Shown here one piece after another: positions 54,820 through 64,000 of a stretch of DNA of 64,000 bases. The notes beneath the pieces were generated by a model. It saw nothing but the letters and a program-made list of their open reading frames with translations, had not been told where the DNA came from and ran no database searches. Positions within the stretch are counted from its first letter, which is position 1, and every line of letters starts with the position of its first letter. Origin of the DNA: Cornus controversa (lineage: Eukaryota; Streptophyta; Magnoliopsida; Cornales; Cornaceae); assembly GCA_026545225.1 (NCBI GenBank), contig CM048849.1, positions 50,456,336 to 50,520,335 on the forward strand. The letters are read 5' to 3'. The translations under genes and the position numbers were made by a program.

Positions 54820-57001
54820 TGATAAGTGCACAAAACATGTTATTTTATATCTCAAAATAAGTCTTTAATTACTCTTTTACTTTATTTAAATATTCTTATC
54901 TTTGTATTTTGTGTTTTATAGGGGTTGATTTCTAAATAAGAAGAAAAGCAGCAGAAAAGGCCTAAAAAGGATATATATAGCCAAAGATAAACATCAGAAG
55001 AATTGTAGGAGAGATAGTATTCTGTGCAGTCTATTTCACAAGAGGTCTCAAGTTCAAAACTTGGCAAAATACTTTTTTGCACGACCACGTCTACAGTCCA
55101 GAATTCAAATTAAAGATATGGAGATCAAATATTAGATATTTAAATTCAAAATTTTGTATTTTGAATTTTTGTTTTTGAATTTTGTATTTCAAATTTTGTA
55201 TTTTGAATTTTTTCCACCTAAACCATTCTCTTGAGAAGGATGTTTACACTTGCATATTGAGGTGGGAAAAATTCACAATGTCTAGACTTCACAATGTCTA
55301 GGATTTTTTTCTTTTTTTTTTTTTTTGAAACAAAAAGAATAACAAAAATAAAAAATAAAATAAAGTTGAAGAAAGTGTGACCCTAGGGAGATTTCTAAGT
55401 TATTCTATCCTAGAGTTCACATGCTAAAGTTATCAACCTAAAAAAAAACTATATTTTCTTAATCTAAAAAGGAAAAAAAAAATATTTGTGTAAAAGAATT
55501 AGGTACTTACCTGGATGACGTTATTATTTTCCTTGTAAGAGCAACAGATGGTGGCATCTATAGAAGAAGTGCATCATAAGAACCTGTCATGGAAAAAAAA
55601 TATATAAAAATATTATATTTTTTTCTTTCTTTTTTTTTTTCAAGAAGAAAATAATAATAATAATAATAAAAGAAACAAAAAACTATAATAGATAAAAATA
55701 GAAGGGAGGGAAAGAAAGTTAGGGTGGGCTCCCAAAAAAATTGTAGTCTTGAATATTTGGGCTTCGAATTCTTAAACTTGATTTGGCAACGGCGCCATTT
55801 GACGAGTGTAGATTATTGGATGTTTGTTGTTGCTTTTCTACACTTCATACAAAAATAATAAAACCTGCAAAAACTTTACTAAAAACTGTATAGCAATAAG
55901 CAGGGTCGAACCACTCTCAAGTGAGAATCAATAACAAGTCTAAACTTCAAAACCTAAATCTCGTGAGATGAAAAATGAATATTTAAAAAAATAAAATTCT
56001 GATTTTTTATTTAATAATAAAAACTAATATTAAATGTCATAGATCAAATGATGGGACAAATCTCAAGGAAAGAGAATTCACCACCATGGATCCATATAAA
56101 TAAAGTTTTTTTTATATTCTTATCTAATTTTTTCCTCCAATAACCAATACACTTCACCAATCCAATTAGAACTTGGAAAGATGAAGGAAAATATGGAATA
56201 AAAAAAATAATGACTTGATTATATATGAGAGAGACATTCTTTACTTAATCTGATGCACATTGGCTATGTAAACAGAGGTAGGCATTCTTCGAATTACCAT
56301 TATTTGGCAAACACGAAAAATCCTTCCTCTAATTTTAGAAAATAAAATCCAGAATAGAAGAGTAGAAGAATGCTCTTGGGAGGAAAAAGTAGATAAAAAA
56401 ATAAAACAACTTACCTATACTTCAACCATGGTGGCTTCATCATTCCTTTGAGAAGGATGTTTACGCTTGCATATTAATAGAAAACAAATAAATAATGAAA
56501 CTACTACTCATCATTGAATCAATAAAATAATTACACTATTTTTTTCTATAATTTCTCTACAATTTCTAACCCCCTTCACCATCCCCTAAGACCCCCTATT
56601 TATAGAGTTAAAGGGGAATGGTTTAGGTGGGAAAAATTTGAAATACAAAATTTGAAATACAAAATTCAAAAACAAAAATTTTGAATTTAAATATCTAATA
56701 TTTGATTTCCATATCTTTAATTTGAATTCTGGACTGTAGACGTGGTCGTGCAAAAAAGTATTTTGCCAAGTTTTGAACTTGAGACCTCTTGTGAAATAGA
56801 TTGCACAGTATACCATCTCTCCTACAATTCTTCTGATATTTATCTTTGGCTATATATATCCTTTTTAGGCCTTTTCTGTTTCTTTTCTTCTTATTTGGAA
56901 ATCAACCCCTATAAAACAAAGATAAGAATATTTAAATAAAGTAAAAGAGTAATTAAAGACTTATTTTGAGATGTAAAACAACATGTTTTGTGCACTTATC
57001 A
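54820..57001. mobile_element. LTR element with the same LTR end inverted at both termini
   Basis: Flanked by GTCAG (54815-54819, 57002-57006). The left end starts TGATAAGTGCACAAAACATG; the right end, on the minus strand, starts with the same word, and the two arms match over about 400 bases. On the minus strand a whole LTR runs 57001 to about 55803 and is followed by a PBS-like GGCGCCGTTGCCAAA (about 55782-55796) and leader sequence to about 55310. The other end is not the expected LTR 3' end but an inverted copy of the LTR start (54820-55228). Between them (55229-55275) are short pieces of LTR in the opposite sense. No coding region. Confidence 0.75.
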
Positions 57002-57006
57002 GTCAG

Positions 57007-58222
57007 GATTGTCAATACCTGTTGATGTGTTTTTTTATTATTACATATTTTCTAGCTATATAACTGATTTGATGCTCAAAATATCATAAAAATTCTGTGC
57101 AAGGCTTTATCGTGGCAAAATTAGACAAGTGGCAAGTGGAAAAAATATCTATAGAAAAATATCTTCAGCAGGTTCGGACGATGCATTGAAGTAGGGTCTT
57201 TGATGCATCGAAATAGGGTCTTTGATGCATCGATCTTCCTTCTTCTACAGATTTTCAACTTTCTATCTTTTCGACTCCAGTTTTGACACGCCCTTCACTA
57301 TTCCTTAATGTAGACTTTTTATGAAGTATAGTAAGAAATAGGAATGATGTAGACTTTTTATGAAGTATAGTAAGAAATAGGAATGCATTGTTGAACTGAT
57401 AAAGGAGTCGAATTACGCCACATTCTGAGTTTGAATCTGAAATCATCAAAAACATAAAAATACATAAAAACTATACAATATGTGCAGCTATGGGATCAAG
57501 ATACATAAGCAAAGGCGCAAAAATGTATAACATTCAACGCTTATCACCTGTTAAGGTATCCAAGGATAAAAATGGTGGCATGTCAGGATTGCTTAAACTT
57601 GATATTATTCATGCTTATGTTTCTTTCTTCTGAACTTAAAGATTGTGTTCACTTTTGTATGATAAGGGTTTTGATAGAATATTGTAAAAGATGACTGTTG
57701 TGTTTGAAAACATGAACTGCATAAGGAATAACTTGTAAGTTATATCTATATATTTCTCTTGTATCCCTCATAATGAAGGTATGTATGCCGGTTCTCTATT
57801 TGGGATGTAGTAGAGAGCGCTTGCTCGTGGGTTTAACCCACTTGTTGATATTTCAGGTCCCAGGCCGGTTCCACTCCAAGGTTAGAGTCTTAGGGTTTGG
57901 TTGTGGTATACGTCTCCTTTCATCAATTACAGAGTAGGAACTTATCCTTTTTTTTTCAAGATTCAATCTATGAACTTTTTAGACTCTGGTTGTTGGTTTT
58001 AATTTAGTGTTAAAAAAAAAACTCTTGTTCTTTCTAGTTATGGGGTCCTTCGGTTATGGGACTTCCAAATTGTATTATCAGAAGGGCTTTCTTTTGTGCT
58101 TTTAAAATTATTTTAATCTGTATTTTGTACTCAATGCTTGTTGCTACTAGTTGCATATATATCTCAGGTTTTGTGTATGAGACTGGCCACCTCATGCGCG
58201 GAATTTTGTTGGGGGTATTTTA
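57007..58222 (+). mobile_element. L3-family repeat, copy E, second part
   Basis: Continues copy E (GATTGTCAATACCTGT), is split again by a solo LTR at 57023-57546, and resumes with the duplicated CCTGT. It includes GTGGGTTTAACCCAC near 57829 and ends GCGCGGAATTTTGTTGGGGGTATTT, the family's right terminus. Confidence 0.72.
57023..57546 (-). mobile_element. solo LTR, 524 bases
   Basis: CCTGT flanks both ends (57018-57022, 57547-57551). On the minus strand it starts TGATAAGCGTTGAATGTTA and ends CACATCA, close to the termini of the gag-only element LTR. It contains a 40-base tandem duplication (about 57308-57387) and a repeat of GGGTCTTTGATGCATCGA. Confidence 0.8.
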
Positions 58223-59002
58223 GGCTTTAGTTTACTAACATGGTGATACGACAAATCTCAAAAAAATAGGATACGAACATGGCGATACGACAAATCTAAA
58301 AAAAAAAAAAGGATACAGACACGATAGGGATACGTCAAAATAAATAAATATATAATATTATACATAAAAAATTAACTCTTATTCTTCAACAATACAGTAA
58401 TTACATTTAAAGATTTTATGCAAAATATAATTTCATTCATTCTATCTTTTAGGCAATAATCTATTCATCCATTTAGACTATTAATCTATTGTTTGGAACT
58501 TCTAAAATCTTTTTTTAATTACAATTTGATCCAAATCTTTTAATCTATAAACTTTTTAATATTACAATTTGACCCACCTTTTATGACAAAAAAGTTCAAA
58601 TTTGTCAAAAACGTATCCTAGCAATATCCTAAACGTACCTTGGCATATTCTCGCGTATCCCATCTGTATCCTCTACGTATTCCAGCCATATCCAATATTC
58701 AAAAAATTATTAAGAAAAATTGGATGCTTCTCAGATAATTATGACTATAAGGTTTTTCCAATGTCACAACTCTCACTAAAAGCTACTTCTATAAGGGAGA
58801 CGTGCATGTATCATGTCCATGGATACAGACACTCCTTGGATACTCGAGGATACATGTCCGACACTTTTGAATAGTTTTTAAAATAATATTATTTATCTAT
58901 AACATGTATTCAGTACTTATCCGTTACTTCGAGAAACATATTTAACAAGTCTTGAACATTGAAATATCTTTCCAAGTTAATATCATAGTAAAATTGTTTT
59001 GA
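58223..59002 (+). repeat. dispersed repeat R1, copy in block X2
   Basis: Directly follows the right end of L3 copy E. This is the same order seen, inverted, at 31941/31942. It matches 31351-31941 inverted and 50330-50515 directly. It ends abruptly at the copia relic. Confidence 0.78.
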
Positions 59003-59690
59003 TTGTTTACTTATCATCACATCATAATATTTGGTGGTTCGTGATTGGAAGCTTGTTTCTTAACAATTTGGAATTAGATCTTCAAGGTATAGACAAGGTG
59101 TTTAATAAAAAGTCTTATCTAGATTTTTCTTCATAACACAGGTGTTGTTTGTCTTGGGCACTTGTGACAATCATGGTCGATAATATTGCTACGCAATACA
59201 AGGTGGAGAGATTTGATGGTAAGGGTAACTTCATCCTATGACAAAGGAAGGGGAAAGGACATCCTGGTTCAACAAGGCTTAGCGCGGGCGTTGAAAGGAG
59301 AGGATGGAAAATCTAAAAAAATGTCAGTTGATGATTAGCTAGATATAGAGTCAAGGTGTGTTAGCACTATTCGACTTTGGATTGGGGATGCTCTCACAAT
59401 TTACAAAGGTAACACTCTTACCTAACATGAGTGATTTTTTAGATTCACTCAAGTTGCAGTGTAATCTAATTTCCTTGAGTCAGTTGGACTCCATGGCTCA
59501 AGTGCTTCATTGTAGGTGGAGTCATTAAGATCACCAGGTATTAATGCATGAAAAACAGAGTGGAAGTTTGTATCGTCTGGTGGGGAGTGCCAATGGCACT
59601 CAGACTTCAATTGTGAATAGGAAATGAGGTGCACATTGTAACAATATCTTGATACGTGTTTCATTTATTTATCGAAGACACTGATTTATC
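59003..59690 (+). mobile_element. decayed copia element, LTR end and deleted gag (block X2)
   Basis: Retains only the last ~65 bases of the LTR, then the gag start at 59173 and the same internal deletion as the other two relics. Stops and an altered reading frame are present. Confidence 0.72.
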
Positions 59691-60450
59691 GAAGACGACG
59701 CTCCCTTCTTTTTATTTCTTTTATATCAGATTAGTTCTTCAACTTGAACTTGTTCTATACAATCAAATATTATTATTTTTAATTATGACCTAATATTAAT
59801 TTTTGAATCTTAGTTCAATCTCTAATTTAAAATGATTAAGCAATAGTCAATTTAAAATTCTCAATTACATATAATCAATAGCATATATTTGCCTTTTCCT
59901 ATCCATTTACTAACAAACTAATTTCAAATCATGTACAATAACCAACAATCATCAGCCACAACATAACATTATAGCAAATTTCAAATCAGGACAATGAAAG
60001 TTACTATTATTACTATTATTATTATAATTTGAATATAAAACATACTTAACGGATCGGATCCACAAAATAAAATTTTGACACTCCAATCCTAACAGATTTC
60101 TATTTTATGAATCTGCCACTAATCTATTGGTCTGAAAGTCTGATCTAATCTGCACGGATAAGATTGGATTCGATCGAATTGACGAATTGTTTGAGCACAC
60201 CTAACAGTGTGTGGCTCAATACAAGTTGTACGGAGCCTCAACACAAACCCTCTTTGTTTTGCACCAAAACGACACCATTTCGGTGTATATGATGCACAAC
60301 ACAGTATCCCCCTCCCCATAAAGGAGGTTCATGAATGATATCTATTGAAGTATGAGGATATATACATAGTATCCTAAAATAAAAGAAGGAAAATGCAGCA
60401 CAAATATTTAAATTTTATTGTTTAAATGAATTGGATAAAATCCTATTGGT
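59691..60450 (+). repeat. dispersed repeat R2, copy 3
   Basis: Collinear with 52391-53160 from TTCTTTTTATTTC to GATAAAATCCTATTGG. Confidence 0.8.
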
Positions 60451-60825
60451 TGACTTATTATCCAACAAGGAATTTTTCTCTAATTTGATCTCCTTACAGA
60501 TTCATGATTCAATTAAATCGAGATTTTGAGACTTTTCTTTGAGTCCTCAATGTTGAAGAAGATTAGAAAAGGTTTTCTCTAGTGTGTGAATGAAGCGTGA
60601 TGTACGTTGAACTGAATAGTTAAAGAAAGTCAATGAAAAATTTCACTCGAGGACTAAAGAAACTTCATCTTGAACGATTGTTGGGCAATCCTCAAACTTG
60701 TTGAATTACCTAAATCCATATGTACAAACTTCTTGAATTACAAAAAAACCATATTTAGCAGCACCAAATCAGTAACTTGGAAGCACCGAATCAGCTGGAC
60801 AATACTACAGAACTGTTGGAACATG
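60451..60825. other. unassigned intergenic sequence
   Basis: No gene and no match elsewhere in the window that I can see. Confidence 0.4.
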
Positions 60826-61210
60826 TAACACAAAATAGCATTTAAATGGAAGTCCAAACAATATGAAGCACTATAACATTACCATTCACTTTAGATTCAA
60901 TATTAAATTCTTGGAAATAACAATGAAACAACTAGTTTCAATTTGACACAATAACATCATTAATTAGTAGTCCAAATATTGTTTTCTCAAGGCAATAAGT
61001 AATTCTTGCTGCATGTTTCTGAGCAGGAGGAACCCACGCAAATCTCCACTTTTTCTTCCCCTGGCAAAAAAAATTTAGAAAATGAGATATACATACATAC
61101 ATATCACATGTGAAATATATAGTATGAAATATTGAGGTCCAATCCAACTGTATCCTAGCTGCAATATCACGTGTGATTTTTTTTTCTTTCTTCTTTAACT
61201 TGTTCGTTTC
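60826..61210 (-). pseudogene. truncated thionin-like gene copy (exon 2, 3' flank and upstream remnant)
   Basis: At about 60990-61062 the minus strand carries a sequence closely matching exon 2 of the gene at 61759-62195, with an in-frame small insertion near the Cys-rich motif. At about 61140-61200 it carries sequence matching the region upstream of that gene (62320-62390). The first exon, with the signal peptide and most cysteines, is missing between them, so no thionin-like product can be made. Confidence 0.7.
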
Positions 61211-61489
61211 TATGCTCTTATGGTAATATCAAAATCTATTTTCTTTTCAAGCTCATACAACTTCATTGCTAAATCAGGTGAAGAAAATATGGTCATTAAA
61301 ATCATGAGATTCATAACATTCATTTATTTATCTTTTATCCCAAACACTTAGAATGTTATCTTCATCAAAAATTTTACATTTCTGCATTGTTAATTTTATT
61401 GAATCAACCGGACAATACTAAGGAACTATTCGAAACTGTAACACAAAATAGCATTTAAATGGAAGTCTAAACTATTAGCATAGTCCAAC

Positions 61490-61745
61490 ATCGCTTAGGC
61501 ACACCTTTGGAATTTGTGTATATACATATGGGCACCCTCTCCTTATAAGCCAGTTTTCAAGGATGAGTTCTACACATGAGTTTATCAAAAGCAAGATGAA
61601 GTACTTATAATGCTTGTAACATTACCATTGTTAAGGCAATTGTGTATATATACACATGGGCACCCTTTCCTTATAAGCCGGTTTTCAAGGATGAGTTCTA
61701 TCAATGGGTTTATCACAAACAAGATGAAATACTTATAGTGCATGT
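61490..61745 (+). repeat. two-copy tandem repeat, ~120-130 bases, 3' of the thionin-like gene
   Basis: Each unit has GGGCACCCTCTCCTTATAAG or its variant, then TTTTCAAGGATGAGTTCTA, AAGATGAA(G/A)TACTTATA and TGTAACATTACCATT. The first is preceded by AGTCCAACATCGC. The last part of the unit is also found at 38690-38720 inverted. Confidence 0.65.
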
Positions 61746-61758
61746 AACATTACCATTC

Positions 61759-61855
61759 TTAAGTAAATATGTAATTCTTGCTGCATGTTCCTGAGCAAGA
61801 ACCCACGCAAATCTCCACTTTTTCTTCCCCTGCCAATAAAAAAAAAGGATATATA

Positions 61856-61907
<52 letters not shown>

Positions 61908-62195
61908 TTAATTACAAGGAATTGGTAATGTGCTGATATTGGTGCACAATGAAGTAGCACAACCAAGCTTGCAAAAGTCATGAGTACTTGATTGGCTTAA
62001 ATATTGAGGAGAGTCTGGAATGATGCAATCTTTCAAGCATTTTGCTGCACATGACTTTACATTTGGGGGAAAATGGAGCATACAGGAAACAAAACATTTG
62101 CCATAACATTTCTTGAAAGAGGCAGTAGATTGTCCTACAAGCAACCCCAAAACAAAAACAATCATTACAAGTGCCCTTAAATTTCCTCCCTCCAT
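61759..62195 (-). CDS. thionin-like secreted cysteine-rich protein
   Basis: Two exons on the minus strand, 62195-61916 and 61829-61759, joined in phase (donor GTAATT, acceptor TTGGCAG), giving 116 aa. Residues 1-26 form a signal peptide with the hydrophobic core LVMIVFVLGLLVGQ. The mature chain has 12 cysteines, in KKCYGKCFVSC, SCAAKCLKDC, FCKLGCATSLC and CVGSCSGTC. This spacing and the start MEGGNLRALVMIV resemble plant thionin-like proteins, which are secreted and presumed to act in defence; activity is not shown by sequence. The intron contains (AT)n and (AG)n tracts (about 61859-61906). A truncated duplicate lies downstream. Confidence 0.78.
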
Positions 62196-62274
62196 CTTCT
62201 CTGTATTGAAGAATGATCTAATTATTAGCTAGCTAGCTTACACTGAATTGCATCTCCTATATGCTCTAAGAAGG

Positions 62275-62285
62275 GTATATATAGT
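62275..62285 (-). promoter_or_regulatory. putative TATA box of the thionin-like gene
   Basis: CTATATATACC on the minus strand, about 80-90 bases upstream of the ATG at 62195, a normal distance for a short 5' UTR. Confidence 0.5.
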
Positions 62286-62399
62286 GTACGTTTGTGGACA
62301 CAAATAGTATGCAATAATGATATACAACTGTATTCTAGCTGCAATATCACATGTGATTTGTTTTTGTTTCTTTTTTGGTAGAAAAAATAATTAGTATGA

Positions 62400-63536
62400 A
62401 AAAAACTATCACTACTAGAATGATTTGCCTCCAAATTTACAAGAAATCTCTTAATATAATTTCTATACATTCCAAAACTTGCTTATTTCAGTGGCTTGTG
62501 TGATCAGCTAATCAATGTGATGATTTCATACTCAAAAGCTCCTCTATGTGTGTGTGATGGTGCATGCTCAATTGCGTTCATGTTGTCCTTTTCTATTTCA
62601 AAGCAACAGCATGCAAAAAAAAAGGGATAATATTGTAAAAAATAATAATTCAAAAGTTAAAGTATATTTAATGTCTTCCTTTTTTTATGAATTTATTCCT
62701 TCTAACAATTTTATTTTTATTTTTATGAATTCCCACTTTTGATACTAGAAAACTCCTTCAAAAATGGTCTTAAAGGAATTTCTTAAACAATCTTTTTCTT
62801 ATCAAATTTGAGAGTGACAACAGTGTACTAAACACCCCTTGACTATTGACTTATTGCAAAATTCAATCCTCAATTATCAATTATTATAATTAACTCATCT
62901 CCAACTGTCAAAAGTGCTCGCATTGCACCATGAGGCTGAAGCCCATCAGATTTGATCTTTAAGTGAGATGTATGCATTGTAAGAGTGACCACGGTTAGGA
63001 TCGAATCAGATTAGGTATTAAACCTAATCCGAACCGTGGTTTACAGATTGGGAAAAATAAAAATCATTCCAAACTGTGAGAAAGTTTTATTTGAACCGAA
63101 CCAATAACTAAAACAATGGATTGGATCAGCTCGATTTCACGGATTGGACTTGTTCTAAATAGTCCAATATTATTATTTTTTAACTATTGCCCAATATTAA
63201 CTTAGCAAAGTAATAAATAGGTTGGTTTATATTTTATAGATTTGTAAAAGTAATTCAAAAAGTAAAGCCCAAGGATTCCTTATCTTACAAACCCAACCTT
63301 TTTATCAACAAAAGATTCCAATATTAACTCAAAGACTAAAAAGGAAGTAGAAAAAGAGGGTAAGCTATTACCAATAGTTGATCCCTCCGAGTGATGGGAA
63401 GGGTGAATTGATTACATAAATAATTTAATAGTATTTGCATGAGGTGTAAGCCCTCGTATTATCACTTAACAGATCAAGCTGCTCTTGATTGTTACTAATC
63501 TTTTAGTCATCAATTAATAATTGCTTACTTGCTATG

Positions 63537-63576
<40 letters not shown>

Positions 63577-63615
63577 GTTTATTAGTTTAGATTTTAGGGT
63601 TAAAATATATATTAT
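62400..63615. other. intergenic sequence
   Basis: AT-rich with no gene. From about 62990 to 63170 it holds GGATTGGATC/GATCCAATCC-type words. Related words return at 63850-64000, suggesting an old element around the MITE. A (TA)n tract lies at about 63540-63574. Confidence 0.5.
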
Positions 63616-63826
63616 GGCCCTGTTTGGATTGGCTTTTGAAAATCAGCTTTTGACTTTTCAAGCTCAAAAGTTGTTTTGGAGAGTGTTTGGATTGGTAAGG
63701 CTGAATAGTTTGGGACTACAAAAAGAGCGTTTAAAGGAAGCTGGTGGGTACCAACTTCCTTACTTAGCTTCTGCTTCTCTTTTATTCTGTGTAAAAAACA
63801 AAGCAAAAGTTGTGTCAAATAGGGCC
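63616..63826. mobile_element. MITE, ~211 bases
   Basis: Starts GGCCCTGTTTGGATTGG and ends GTGTCAAATAGGGCC, giving a terminal inverted repeat of about 12 bases with small differences. The GGCCCTGTTTGG terminus is widespread among plant hAT- or Harbinger-type MITEs. The flanking AT repeats hide any target duplication. No coding potential. Confidence 0.6.
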
Positions 63827-64000
63827 TATATATATTTGTTATGTAAAATCTAATGGATTGCCACGATTCGATTTGATGATTCCGTTCAATTTTTTGAGGA
63901 TTCAATCCGTTAACTGAATCGTGGTCTACCAATTTTTAATTTTCTAATCCGTAATCGAACTGTGAAAATAAAAAATCGAACCAATCCGTAAGTATCGAAT

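Overview
The window looks like nuclear DNA of a flowering plant, most likely a eudicot. It is AT-rich, its genes are small and split by GT-AG introns, and most of its length is nested LTR retrotransposons, solo LTRs, MITE-like elements and (AT)n microsatellites. No rRNA, tRNA, CRISPR or bacterial-style operon was seen. The species cannot be told from the sequence alone.

Genes. (1) A plus-strand hexose/H+ symporter gene of the STP class spans 727-9826 with four exons. It is broken twice: by a one-base deletion in exon 1, and by a 4.9 kb Ty1/copia element (3788-8669, minus orientation) inside exon 3. (2) Two tandem minus-strand genes encode small secreted LysM-domain proteins (11946-12409 and 17487-17956). 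They lie in a duplicated block of about 2 kb, and a third, gene-less piece of the block is at about 19405-19905. (3) Around 39-43 kb, all on the minus strand, are a broken DUF3774 wound-induced-type gene, a two-exon gene for an unrecognised and probably plastid-targeted protein of 141 aa, and an intact DUF3774 gene. (4) At 61759-62195 is a two-exon thionin-like gene for a secreted cysteine-rich protein, with a truncated second copy beside it at about 60.8-61.2 kb. Flank from a further copy lies inverted at 38.6-39.0 kb.

Repeat layout. 12.9-16.4 kb: an LTR-type repeat of about 3.5 kb (family L3). 19.9-38.6 kb: an inverted composite block made of L3 repeat, dispersed repeat R1, a MITE and a copia LTR-gag relic. 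Into this block have inserted a 594 bp TRIM (20648-21241), an 8.4 kb gag-only Ty3/gypsy element (22980-31345, target duplication GTCAC) and a 3.0 kb solo L3 LTR (32794-35777, target duplication ACAAA). 43.4-46.3 kb: an element with long terminal inverted repeats, interrupted by a 1.6 kb solo LTR. 46.9-50.1 kb: a decayed gypsy element with LTR, PBS, gag and a tandem array. 50.1-60.5 kb: two further direct copies of the composite block. The second carries an LTR element whose two ends are the same LTR end in inverted orientation (54820-57001) and a 524 bp solo LTR (57023-57546).

The host genes share no evident pathway. Three of the families (LysM, thionin-like, DUF3774) are associated with defence, wounding or secretion, and all three show local duplication. 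The main story is repeated local duplication of small genes combined with dense, datable nesting of mostly non-autonomous LTR elements.
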